In this document: one piece after another, positions 8,344-16,683 of the stretch | Layout of the letters: each line of letters starts with the position of its first letter | Numbering within the stretch: the first letter of the stretch is position 1 | Made by a program: the position numbers and the translations under genes | Notes under the pieces: model-generated | Told to the model about the DNA's origin: nothing | The model's database searches: none | Seen by the model: the letters and a program-made list of their open reading frames with translations, nothing else | Assembly (NCBI RefSeq): GCF_000384135.1 | Contig: NZ_KB913028.1 | Location: 642,851 to 706,850, forward strand | Reading direction: 5' to 3' | Source of the DNA: Succinispira mobilis DSM 6222 | GTDB lineage: Bacteria; Bacillota; Negativicutes; Acidaminococcales; Succinispiraceae | Length of the DNA stretch: 64,000 nucleotides

Positions 8344-8691
8344 ATGGAAAATAATTATCAAGAACAAGAACTATTATTTAAAGCATTTTGCGATATTAAT
8401 CGCCTAAAAATAATAAGTTATTTACAAACAGGCGAAAAATGTGCTTGTGTATTATTAGCTAAATTACAGGTTACTCAACCTACTTTGTCGCATCATATGA
8501 AAATTTTAGAAAAAAGCGGAGTTATTAAGGTGCGTAAAGAAGGAAAGTGGCGGTACTATTCTTTAGAAATACAACAAATAGTAAAAGCTCAAAAATATTT
8601 GCAAAAATTGCAGACAGTTGAAGAAATTGAAATAAATGTCAACAATAGCTGTTTGGCAAAAAAAATAGGCGGTGAAAAAGTTGGCAAATGA
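8344..8691 (+). CDS. arsR: ArsR-family arsenic-responsive repressor
   Basis: Winged-helix repressor of 115 residues that releases DNA when it binds As(III) or Sb(III). The metalloid motif is the CAC in GEKCACVLLAKL, at the start of the recognition region, followed by the DNA-contacting helix QPTLSHHMKIL. The ATG at 8344 is favoured over the GTG at 8338, because GAGG at 8335-8338 leaves 5 nt to it. It is first in an arsR-acr3-arsC operon, overlaps acr3, and has a perfect dyad across its promoter. Confidence 0.92.
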   Translation: MENNYQEQELLFKAFCDINRLKIISYLQTGEKCACVLLAKLQVTQPTLSHHMKILEKSGVIKVRKEGKWRYYSLEIQQIVKAQKYLQKLQTVEEIEINVNNSCLAKKIGGEKVGK

Positions 8692-9739
8692 TAACTTAAG
8701 GAGAATTGGATTTTTTGAGAAATATTTAAGTATATGGGTAGTGGGTTGTATGATTGCTGGAATTGTAATTGGGGAATTTTTTCCCGCATTTCCTAAATTT
8801 TTAGCAAAATTTGAATATGCTCAAGTTTCTATCCCTATTGCAATTTTGATTTGGTTAATGATTTATCCGATGATGTTAAAAGTAGATTTTCAAAGCATTC
8901 GTGATGTCGGTAAAAATCCTAAAGGCTTGTTTATAACTTGGGTTATTAATTGGTTAGTAAAACCTTTTACTATGTTTGCGATTGCTTATTTGTTTTTCTA
9001 CGGCGTTTTTGAGTCACAGATATCAACTGATTTGGCTAAAGATTATTTAGCGGGGGCAGTTTTGCTAGGGGCCGCTCCTTGTACAGCAATGGTATTTGTC
9101 TGGTCACATTTAACAAAAGGCAATCCGGCCTATACAGTAGTTCAAGTAGCCACAAATGATTTATTAATATTAGTAGCCTTTACACCAATAGTAGCTTTTT
9201 TATTAGGACTAGGAGGAGTTACTATTCCTTGGGATACATTGTTGTTATCAGTAATATTATTTGTAGTAATACCTTTGCTGTTGGGTATTATCACTAGGCA
9301 ATATGTTGTTAAGCATAAAGGTTTGCAGTATTTTGAAGAACAATTTTTAGGTAAATTTTCTAATGTAACGATTGTAGGTCTATTATTAACTTTGATAATA
9401 ATTTTTTCTTTTCAAGGTAATGTAATTTTAAAAAATCCCTGGCATATTCTATATATTGCAATTCCTTTAACAATTCAAACTGTGGTTATTTTTTTCTTAG
9501 CTTATATATTAAGTTTAGCTTGGAAGCTACCACATGATATAGCAGCTCCCGCAGGAATGATTGGGGCTTCGAATTTTTTTGAATTGGCAGTAGCTGTAGC
9601 GATTTCTTTGTTTGGTGCAACTAGTCCTGTTGCTTTAGCTACAATAGTAGGTGTTTTGGTAGAAGTGCCGATAATGCTCGTATTAGTTTTCATAGCAAAT
9701 AATACAAAAGGATGGTTTAAAAATAATGGAAAAAATTAA
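8681..9739 (+). CDS. acr3: Arsenite efflux permease Acr3
   Basis: Inner-membrane As(III) exporter of the bile/arsenite/riboflavin transporter superfamily, about 352 residues with ten hydrophobic segments. The conserved cysteine that acts in transport is in GAAPCTAMVFVWSHLTKG, and a late conserved region reads GASNFFELAVAVAISLFG. A TTG start at 8681 fits an AGGCGGTG ribosome binding site at 8667-8674; an in-frame GTG at 8672 overlaps that site. The gene overlaps arsR and arsC, so translation is coupled. Also annotated arsB in some genomes, though it is unrelated to true ArsB. Confidence 0.93.
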   Translation: MANDNLRRIGFFEKYLSIWVVGCMIAGIVIGEFFPAFPKFLAKFEYAQVSIPIAILIWLMIYPMMLKVDFQSIRDVGKNPKGLFITWVINWLVKPFTMFAIAYLFFYGVFESQISTDLAKDYLAGAVLLGAAPCTAMVFVWSHLTKGNPAYTVVQVATNDLLILVAFTPIVAFLLGLGGVTIPWDTLLLSVILFVVIPLLLGIITRQYVVKHKGLQYFEEQFLGKFSNVTIVGLLLTLIIIFSFQGNVILKNPWHILYIAIPLTIQTVVIFFLAYILSLAWKLPHDIAAPAGMIGASNFFELAVAVAISLFGATSPVALATIVGVLVEVPIMLVLVFIANNTKGWFKNNGKN

Positions 9740-10136
9740 AATTGCTTTTATTTGTGTTCATAACTCCTGTAGAAGTCAAATTGCCGAAGCTTTAGCTAAA
9801 GAGTTTGCGGCAGACATTTTTGAGAGTTATTCAGCTGGAACAGAACTAGTTGCACAATTAAATCAAGATGCAGTGCGACTAGTAAAACAGCTTTATGGAG
9901 TAGATATGGAAAAAACACAAAAATCCAAGTTGCTTCAAGATATCCCCTACAAAGTAGATATTCTTGTAACTATGGGTTGTAATGTTGCTTGTCCGGTAGT
10001 ATTTGCTAAAGAAAAATATGATTGGGGTTTAGAAGATCCAACAGGCAAAACAGATGAAGAATTTCTTAAAGTGATAAACACCATTGAGGCTAATATTAAA
10101 AAATTAGCCAAGGAATGTCGGCAACGTAATAAGTAA
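9726..10136 (+). CDS. arsC: Arsenate reductase, thioredoxin-coupled type
   Basis: Low-molecular-weight phosphatase-fold enzyme of 136 residues that reduces As(V) to As(III) for Acr3. It has the P-loop CVHNSCR (Cys10 to Arg16) and the two redox cysteines Cys86 and Cys90 (MGCNVACP) that shuttle the disulphide in the Staphylococcus/Bacillus type, so thioredoxin rather than glutaredoxin is the likely reductant. It overlaps acr3 by 14 nt and closes the ars operon. Confidence 0.93.
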   Translation: MEKIKIAFICVHNSCRSQIAEALAKEFAADIFESYSAGTELVAQLNQDAVRLVKQLYGVDMEKTQKSKLLQDIPYKVDILVTMGCNVACPVVFAKEKYDWGLEDPTGKTDEEFLKVINTIEANIKKLAKECRQRNK

Positions 10137-10240
10137 ATTGACTTAAAAACACAACAATTAAAGATAAATTAAGGGTAATTTTAGTAAGAAAATTAGCTCG
10201 CAGAACAATAAATTCAACGAACTAATGATAAAAAACATGA

Positions 10241-10284
10241 TATAATCAAAGAAAAACATTGTTAAAGTCTAACAATGTTTTTCT
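10241..10284 (+). promoter_or_regulatory. TATAAT box and perfect stem-loop before the CCA enzyme gene
   Basis: A TATAAT at 10241-10246 is followed by a perfect 15-bp stem (arms 10250-10264 and 10270-10284, loop AAGTC) containing TTTTTCT in its right arm. It may terminate the ars operon, or it may lie in the 5' leader of the next gene. No good -35 box is visible 17 bp upstream of the TATAAT. Confidence 0.45.
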
Positions 10285-10312
10285 TAATAATAGGGAAAAT
10301 ATAGGTGGTTAA

Positions 10313-11437
10313 ATGTTAGAACGAGAGCTAGCTAAAATAATAATGGCAGAAAAGGGGAAGTTATATCGAGTTGGTGGTTGTGTTCGAGATGAACTTATGG
10401 GCAATGAACCACAAGACATTGACTATTGTATTGTCGGGATGGTAAAGAAAAATTTTAAAACCTTGTTTCCCGCAGCAATCGAGGTAGGCAAAAGTTTTCC
10501 GGTATTTAGAATTAACATAGACGGTAAGAGCTGTGAAATTGCTTTTGCGCGCACAGAAAGAAAAGTAGGTAGTGGTTATCGGGGCTTTAAGGTAGCTTCA
10601 AATCCTAAAATTACGATCGAAGAAGATTTAAAACGGCGGGATACAACCATTAACTCCATGGCGAAGGATTGCCTAACAGGTGAAATATTAGATCCCTATC
10701 AAGGGCAAGCGGATTTGGCTAAAAAAGTTTTGCGGGCGACCAGTACACATTTTGTCGAAGATCCAGTGCGAGCTTTACGGTTGGCTAGTCAAGCCGCAAG
10801 ATTTGGTTTTAGCATCGACCCAGATACTTTTGCTTTAGCTAAAACGATGGGCGTAGAATTAGCCTTAGAACCAGTGGAAAGATTTTTGACAGAATTAACT
10901 AAAGTACTGACACAAGCAGCCCAACCAGCAGAGTTTTTACGTGTTTTAGCTGATTTAGAGTTGTTAGCAATAACTTTTCCAGTTTTAGCTAGTTTAGATA
11001 AAGTTGGATTTACTAAATTACTTGGGCAGTTAGATAAAGTAGCAATGATAGCTGGACAAGCCAAAATTCGTTTTGCGACTTTAGGGCTGAGTTTGTCGAA
11101 AGAACAATTGGCAAGTTGGAATCAGCAAATGACTTTACCGAGTGACTGGCTAAATGCGGCGAATAGTGTAAGGCAAGTAGCCTTACTATTACAACAAACA
11201 AGTGCTGAAAATTATTGGCAAGTACTAAATTCTCTAAGACGGGGGAGTTTAAATATAGCGGAATTTATGTTAATAAACCAGGGTTTGGGCTTAAGTAAGC
11301 TAGATTTTGGGTTGTTTCAAGCAACTTTAATGAATACAACAGTTCCTATTCCGCAAGAATTAGTTGGCAAAGAAATTCAAGCATATATAAAAAAAATTCA
11401 GATACAAACACTCGAAACATTAATTAAAAAAACATAG
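10313..11437 (+). CDS. cca: CCA tRNA nucleotidyltransferase / poly(A) polymerase family
   Basis: Class II nucleotidyltransferase, 374 residues, expected to add or repair the CCA end of tRNA. The head domain has GGCVRDELMG (about residues 18-27) and the metal-binding DID (in PQDIDYCIVG), then the conserved RRDTTINSMA and EDPVRALR signatures. It has no obvious HD phosphohydrolase domain. Full CCA, A-adding and poly(A) enzymes are hard to separate by sequence alone; this is the only such gene here. It is followed after 18 nt by the FetA-like gene. Confidence 0.85.
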   Translation: MLERELAKIIMAEKGKLYRVGGCVRDELMGNEPQDIDYCIVGMVKKNFKTLFPAAIEVGKSFPVFRINIDGKSCEIAFARTERKVGSGYRGFKVASNPKITIEEDLKRRDTTINSMAKDCLTGEILDPYQGQADLAKKVLRATSTHFVEDPVRALRLASQAARFGFSIDPDTFALAKTMGVELALEPVERFLTELTKVLTQAAQPAEFLRVLADLELLAITFPVLASLDKVGFTKLLGQLDKVAMIAGQAKIRFATLGLSLSKEQLASWNQQMTLPSDWLNAANSVRQVALLLQQTSAENYWQVLNSLRRGSLNIAEFMLINQGLGLSKLDFGLFQATLMNTTVPIPQELVGKEIQAYIKKIQIQTLETLIKKT

Positions 11438-11455
11438 CTCAAAGGGGAATGGTAT

Positions 11456-12088
11456 ATGCAATTGTTATTTAAAATAACCGCAGCTAATTTTCAAAATATA
11501 GTTCGCTATCCACATATCGAAATTAAAGCAGAAACAATGACTTTTCTGTCGGGGGAAAGTGGAAGTGGTAAGAGTACTTTGCTAAAACTTTTAAATGGGG
11601 TATATTCGCTGACACGAGGTAAAATATTTTACAACGGGCTAGAACTAGAAGAATATGAGCCAATAGCCTTGCGACAACAAGTAATGTTGGTAGCTCAAAC
11701 GGTATACCTGTTCGATACGAGTATATATGAAAATTTTTGTAGCTATTATGAATATCGCCAACTAGCGGTGCCAACGAAAGAAGATATAAAAGATTATTTG
11801 CAGTTATGTCAATTAAACTTTCCATTAGAAACTAATTGCCAAACTTTATCTGGTGGCGAGCGACAACGGGTTTATTTAGCGATATTTTTGTCATTTAAAC
11901 CAGCAGTATTATTGTTAGATGAACCAACTAGTGCGCTAGATGATTTTACTGCGCAAGAATTATTAGGCAATATTAAAAAGTATGCGAAAAATAATAAAAT
12001 AAATGTAATAGTTATTTCTCATAATAAAAAATTGATAGATTTGTTTGCTGATGATACGATTTATCTAAGTGGAAAGGAAAAACTATGA
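11456..12088 (+). CDS. fetA: ABC transporter ATPase, FetA-like
   Basis: A 210-residue ABC ATPase with Walker A GESGSGKST, signature LSGGERQR and Walker B VLLLDEPTSALD. It overlaps the next gene (a UPF0014 permease) by 4 nt, which is the FetA-FetB arrangement. In E. coli FetAB exports iron and protects against peroxide. The substrate here is inferred from that family only and could be another metal. Confidence 0.82.
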   Translation: MQLLFKITAANFQNIVRYPHIEIKAETMTFLSGESGSGKSTLLKLLNGVYSLTRGKIFYNGLELEEYEPIALRQQVMLVAQTVYLFDTSIYENFCSYYEYRQLAVPTKEDIKDYLQLCQLNFPLETNCQTLSGGERQRVYLAIFLSFKPAVLLLDEPTSALDDFTAQELLGNIKKYAKNNKINVIVISHNKKLIDLFADDTIYLSGKEKL

Positions 12089-12858
12089 AAGAAGTAATAG
12101 TATTAAATATCGGACAATTTTCTTTGGTATACTTGTTATTACTAGTAGTATTGGCAATTATGAAAAAATGTCGCGTAGCACAGACTAAATTATTGATTGT
12201 AGCAAGTTTAAGAATGACTCTACAATTAGTTTTGGCAGGCTATATTTTAACTTATGTTTTTCAAGAACCTAAACCTATTTTTACAATATTATATCTAGTA
12301 GCTATGACATGTTTTGCTATATATATGGTTTTAAATAAAAATGCTGACTTAAATAGAAATTTTAAAATAATTGTGGCAACATCTTTGGGAAGCACCGGCT
12401 TAATTATTGTAATATTTTTTATAACTGTAATTGTTGGCGTGGATATTTTTAATCCGCAGTACACTATCCCGATAAGTGGGATGATTATGGGTAATGCTTT
12501 GACAGGTGTGGCCTTAGGACTTAAAACTTTTCGCGAGAGCCTAAGTGCGCAAAAAAATCGAATTGATACTTTGATTAACTTAGGAGTGCAACCTGAGCGA
12601 ATTTTACAGCCATTTGCTAATCAAGCGTTTGAAACAGCATTATTGCCAACCTTAAACTCTATGCTAGGGATGGGCATAATTTCTTTGCCAGGGATGATGA
12701 CTGGGCAAATACTTTCGGGAACATTGCCAAGTACGGCAATTTTATATCAAATAGCAATAATTATTGCTATTTGCACAGTAACTTGCTTAGCCGTATTTTG
12801 TTCCTTGTATTTTGGTTATCGCACCTTATATAATGAGCGTAAACAAATGCTTTTTTAA
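12085..12858 (+). CDS. fetB: ABC transporter permease, UPF0014/FetB family
   Basis: Inner-membrane permease of 257 residues with about seven hydrophobic segments. The family signature covers IPISGMIMGNALTGVALGL and the later region SMLGMGIISLPGMMTGQILSG. The plant relative STAR2/ALS3 acts in aluminium tolerance and E. coli FetB in iron export. It forms a two-gene unit with the preceding ATPase and is ended by a strong palindromic terminator. Confidence 0.85.
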   Translation: MKEVIVLNIGQFSLVYLLLLVVLAIMKKCRVAQTKLLIVASLRMTLQLVLAGYILTYVFQEPKPIFTILYLVAMTCFAIYMVLNKNADLNRNFKIIVATSLGSTGLIIVIFFITVIVGVDIFNPQYTIPISGMIMGNALTGVALGLKTFRESLSAQKNRIDTLINLGVQPERILQPFANQAFETALLPTLNSMLGMGIISLPGMMTGQILSGTLPSTAILYQIAIIIAICTVTCLAVFCSLYFGYRTLYNERKQMLF

Positions 12859-12908
12859 AAAATTAAAAATTACCTACCATTATATATAACTAAATACAGA
12901 TAAAACGC

Positions 12909-12948
12909 CACTAAAAATAGCCTGCTAATTAGCAGGCTATTTTTAGTG
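12909..12948. terminator. Bidirectional terminator between fetB and the mut operon
   Basis: A 40-nt perfect palindrome (arms 12909-12928 and 12929-12948) with a GC-rich centre and A/T runs at both outer edges. It can end transcription from both sides. Confidence 0.9.
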
Positions 12949-12962
12949 AGAAAGTATAGGGG

Positions 12963-13247
12963 TTAGGAATATAGTAAACTATCTAAGATAAGGAGAATGT
13001 TATTACCAACTTCAGCATTAAATTGTACTGTGTCTTTATATACACTCCAAGCAACATGATTAAAGCTAGTTTTACCAGCATAAATCTCTAAAAACTTTTG
13101 GTACATATCAGCTTTAAAACGAATTTCGAGCATAATATTATAGCGATCAAATTTATCGTCAACTAGGATGTAGTGTGAATTTACAACTTCTAGACAATAG
13201 CGTTTTTCAATTAGGCTAATTAGCCCTTGGAGTGGATTTGTTTGCAT
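12963..13247 (-). CDS. Small unknown protein at the end of the mut operon
   Basis: I do not recognise this 94-residue protein. It starts MQTNPLQGLISLIEKRY; a perfect TAAGGAGC ribosome binding site 5 nt upstream of the ATG decides this start over an earlier in-frame one. It has one cysteine, no membrane segment, and alternating beta/alpha character. It lies 68 nt downstream of meaB on the same strand and before the bidirectional terminator, so it is probably cotranscribed with mutA-mutB-meaB. A role linked to the mutase is only a suggestion from position. Confidence 0.7.
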   Translation of the reverse strand: MQTNPLQGLISLIEKRYCLEVVNSHYILVDDKFDRYNIMLEIRFKADMYQKFLEIYAGKTSFNHVAWSVYKDTVQFNAEVGNNILLILDSLLYS

Positions 13248-13267
13248 AATGTGCTCCTTATAAAGTA

Positions 13268-13301
13268 GAGGGGTGCTTCTTATAGAAGAAAGCAACCCCT
13301 C
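13268..13301 (-). other. Stem-loop between meaB and the small downstream gene
   Basis: GAGGGGT pairs with ACCCCTC, with further GCTT/AAGC pairing and a TATA loop. No T tract follows on the minus strand, so it looks like an mRNA processing or stabilising hairpin rather than a terminator. Confidence 0.5.
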
Positions 13302-13315
13302 GGGAGTAGTTATTT

Positions 13316-14494
13316 TTAGAGGGTAAAAGGTGAAGTAGAGGTGGATGCTTTGCTAGCCAAATTTGCTTCAGCAAAGCGATTGATTAATTTTTGGACTGCA
13401 ATTGTCGCCGAAAGTTGGCCGCTAATTACTTCATTTTCAATATTTTTTTTAATAGCAACTATTTCCGGTGAACGATAAAATAAATTGTGGAGATGCTCTT
13501 CGACCATAGTATAAACCCAAGATAGAGTTTGTTGTTTACGTCTTTCAGCAATAACTCCATTTTCACGGCCTTGTTGCATGAACTTGCCAATTACTTCTTG
13601 CCAAAGTTCAAAAATTCCCGCGCCAGTATAGGCCGAACAAGTATAAGCTTTAGTAACCCAATTTTCCGTAGCTGGACGAAGAAAATGCAAGATGCGCTCA
13701 TATTCCGTTCTTGTTACTTGTGCACGTTGCTTATTATCACCATCAGCCTTGTTAACAACAATCGCATCAGCCAATTCCATGACGCCTTTTTTCATGCCTT
13801 GGAGTTCATCGCCAGCACCAGTTAAGACAACCAAGAGAAAGAAATCTACCATTGAGCGGACAGTAGTTTCACTTTGACCAACGCCGACTGTTTCTACGAG
13901 AATAGTGTCATAACCAGCGGCTTCACATAAAAGCAAAGTTTCTCTGCTTTTACGCGTCAACCCACCTAAAGTACCACCAGAAGGAGAGGGACGAATAAAA
14001 GCGTTTTTTTCGCGCGTAAGCTGTTCCATGCGAGTTTTATCCCCGAGAATACTACCCTTGGTGACAGTACTAGAAGGATCGACAGCAAGTACCGCTACCC
14101 GATGTCCTTCATTGCAAAGCTTAGTTCCCAGGGCTTCGATAAATGTACTTTTACCAGCGCCAGGAACTCCAGTAATACCAATGCGCGTAGATTTGCCAGT
14201 ATAAGGCAAAAGTTTTTTTATTACCTGTTGAGCCATTTCAAAATGGGACGCAGCATTGCTTTCCACTAGCGTAATAGCTCGCGATAAAATCATACGATCG
14301 CCTTCTAAGACTCCTTCTACATAATCATCAACCTCTAGTTTACGGCGCTTGATAACAGGCGCGGTTTTTCTTAAGGGATCAATATCAATATTAGGCATTC
14401 CTTCATGGCCACCTTTGACGCCGTACATTACCCGGCACGCAAATTTGTCGTCGTCCTTCTCAGGTACCCAGTCGGGTTTATAAGTATCTGCCAT
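13316..14494 (-). CDS. meaB: Methylmalonyl-CoA mutase-associated GTPase MeaB
   Basis: G3E-family P-loop GTPase that gates cobalamin loading of, and protects, methylmalonyl-CoA mutase. It has Walker A GVPGAGKS (residues 109-116), a downstream AVDPSST switch region, ETVGVGQSE, and the base-binding VVNKADG. At 392 residues it is about 60 longer than E. coli YgfD/ArgK. The extra part is a charged N-terminal segment (residues 1 to about 58) before the usual LLEGDR-type helix. It starts 2 nt after the mutB stop codon. Confidence 0.93.
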   Translation of the reverse strand: MADTYKPDWVPEKDDDKFACRVMYGVKGGHEGMPNIDIDPLRKTAPVIKRRKLEVDDYVEGVLEGDRMILSRAITLVESNAASHFEMAQQVIKKLLPYTGKSTRIGITGVPGAGKSTFIEALGTKLCNEGHRVAVLAVDPSSTVTKGSILGDKTRMEQLTREKNAFIRPSPSGGTLGGLTRKSRETLLLCEAAGYDTILVETVGVGQSETTVRSMVDFFLLVVLTGAGDELQGMKKGVMELADAIVVNKADGDNKQRAQVTRTEYERILHFLRPATENWVTKAYTCSAYTGAGIFELWQEVIGKFMQQGRENGVIAERRKQQTLSWVYTMVEEHLHNLFYRSPEIVAIKKNIENEVISGQLSATIAVQKLINRFAEANLASKASTSTSPFTL

Positions 14495-14496
14495 AG

Positions 14497-16683
14497 CTAA
14501 TCAGCCAAACGTTTATTTAATTCATTGAGAACTTTTTTAGCACATACCGGGATGATTGTGCCAGGGCCAAATACGGCGGCAGCGCCATGTTGATAGAGAT
14601 AATCATAATCTTGAGCAGGAATTACGCCCCCGATTACAACCATAATATCTTCACGACCACGTTTTTTAAGTTCTTCAACTAATTGTGGCATCAAGGTTTT
14701 ATGACCAGCAGCAAGTGAGCTCATGCCCACGATGTGCACGTCATTATCTACTGCATCTTGAGCAGCTTCGTCTGGAGTTTGGAAAAGTGGACCGATATCA
14801 ACATCATAGCCCATGTCGGCAAAGGCTGTAGCAATTACTTTAGCGCCGCGGTCATGACCATCTTGTCCCATTTTAGCAATCATAATCCGTGGACGGCGGC
14901 CTTCGCGTTTTTCAAAATCATCAGTCATAGCCCGTACTTCTTTGATAACATCTTCATCGGCGAATTCGCTGCTATATACACCAGATATAGAACGAATAAT
15001 TGCTTTGTGACGACCACAAACTTTTTCGACCGCGTCAGAAATTTCACCTTTAGAGGCCCGAGCTCGAGCAGCTTCTACCGCCAAAGCTAATAAGTTGCCT
15101 TCGCCAGTTTCCATAGAATGAGTAATGGCATCTAAGCAATGACGAACTTTATCGTTATCACGATTAGCCCGTAATTTATTTAAACGTTCAATTTGGGCTA
15201 AACGTACCGCAGTATTATCAACTTCAAGAATATCTAGAGGATCTTCTTTTTCTAAGCGATAGTCATTTACGCCGACAATTTTCTCGCGTCCCGAATCGAT
15301 ATGTGCTTGACGACGTGCGGCAGCTTCTTCAATCCGCATTTTAGGGAGGCCAGTGTCGATAGCTTTAGACATCCCGCCCAATGCTTCAACCTCTTGAATA
15401 TGTGACCAAGCTTTGCGAATTAAAGAATTAGTTAGAGCTTCTACATAGTAAGAACCGCCCCAAGGATCGATAACTTTGCAAACTTTAGTCTCATCTTGAA
15501 TATACAATTGAGTATTACGCGCAATCCGTGCCGAAAAGTCAGTTGGCAAAGCAATTGCTTCATCTAGGGCATTAGTATGTAGAGATTGCGTATGACCTAA
15601 AGCTGCAGCCATAGCTTCAATACAAGTACGCGTAATGTTATTAAATGGATCTTGCTCAGTCAAACTCCAACCAGAGGTTTGTGAATGTGTCCGCAAGGCC
15701 ATAGATTTAGTGTTTTTAGGACCAAACGAGTTAACAATTTTAGCCCAAAGCATCCGTCCAGCTCGCATTTTAGCAATTTCCATAAAGTAGTTTTTACCCA
15801 TGGCCCAGAAAAATGATAGACGTGGTGCAAATTGGTCAATATTTAAGCCGTGATGAGTACCCGTGCGTAAATATTCTAGACCATCAGCCAAAGTATAACC
15901 AAGTTCGATATCCGCAGTAGCTCCAGCTTCTTGCATATGATAGCCTGAGATAGAAATACTGTTGAATTTAGGCATATAATTAGAGGTATAAGAGAAAATA
16001 TCACCGATAATACGCATGGAAGCAGAAGGTGGATAAATGTACGTATTCCGCACCATAAATTCTTTCAAAATATCATTTTGAATAGTACCAGCCATAACTT
16101 TTTTATCAACGCCTTGTTCTTCACCAGCTAAAATATAAAAAGCCATTACCGGTAAAACGGCACCATTCATGGTCATAGATACTGACATTTGATCCAAAGG
16201 AATCCCAGAAAAGAGAATTTCCATATCTAAAATGGAGTCAACCGCAACGCCAGCTTTACCAACATCGCCGACTACCCGGGGATGATCAGAGTCATAGCCA
16301 CGATGTGTAGCTAAGTCAAAGGCAATAGAAAGCCCTTTTTGACCAGCAGCAAGATTACGACGATAGAAAGCATTACTTTCTTCGGCAGTGGAAAACCCTG
16401 CGTATTGTCTTACTGTCCAAGGCCGAGTAACATACATAGTTGGGTAAGGGCCACGTAAAAATGGCGGTACCCCAGCCATATACATTAGATGTTTGCAGTC
16501 ATTGTAGGCACTTTGGTCATAAAGTGGTGCTACGTCGATTTGTTCCATAGTACGATAGAAGTTTTCGTCAAAAGATTTACCAGTTTCAGCTTTTAGTTGT
16601 TCCTTCCAAGCTTCTAAGTTCTGAGCAGTGCAGTCAGGCGCTTGTTTAAAGGGAATTTTACTAAAATCAGGAAATTGAGCCAT
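14497..16683 (-). CDS. mutB: Methylmalonyl-CoA mutase large (catalytic) subunit
   Basis: Adenosylcobalamin-dependent isomerase subunit (728 residues) that interconverts succinyl-CoA and (R)-methylmalonyl-CoA. The N-terminal TIM barrel includes [18 protein letters not shown]. The C-terminal B12-binding domain has the base-off motif DGHDRG, with His610 as the cobalt ligand, plus GMSSLAAGH and VVIGG. This subunit, not the next one, has the intact DxHxxG motif and so is the catalytic one. It begins immediately after mutA with no spacer. The epimerase and decarboxylase of the propionate pathway are not in this window. Confidence 0.96.
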   Translation of the reverse strand: MAQFPDFSKIPFKQAPDCTAQNLEAWKEQLKAETGKSFDENFYRTMEQIDVAPLYDQSAYNDCKHLMYMAGVPPFLRGPYPTMYVTRPWTVRQYAGFSTAEESNAFYRRNLAAGQKGLSIAFDLATHRGYDSDHPRVVGDVGKAGVAVDSILDMEILFSGIPLDQMSVSMTMNGAVLPVMAFYILAGEEQGVDKKVMAGTIQNDILKEFMVRNTYIYPPSASMRIIGDIFSYTSNYMPKFNSISISGYHMQEAGATADIELGYTLADGLEYLRTGTHHGLNIDQFAPRLSFFWAMGKNYFMEIAKMRAGRMLWAKIVNSFGPKNTKSMALRTHSQTSGWSLTEQDPFNNITRTCIEAMAAALGHTQSLHTNALDEAIALPTDFSARIARNTQLYIQDETKVCKVIDPWGGSYYVEALTNSLIRKAWSHIQEVEALGGMSKAIDTGLPKMRIEEAAARRQAHIDSGREKIVGVNDYRLEKEDPLDILEVDNTAVRLAQIERLNKLRANRDNDKVRHCLDAITHSMETGEGNLLALAVEAARARASKGEISDAVEKVCGRHKAIIRSISGVYSSEFADEDVIKEVRAMTDDFEKREGRRPRIMIAKMGQDGHDRGAKVIATAFADMGYDVDIGPLFQTPDEAAQDAVDNDVHIVGMSSLAAGHKTLMPQLVEELKKRGREDIMVVIGGVIPAQDYDYLYQHGAAAVFGPGTIIPVCAKKVLNELNKRLAD

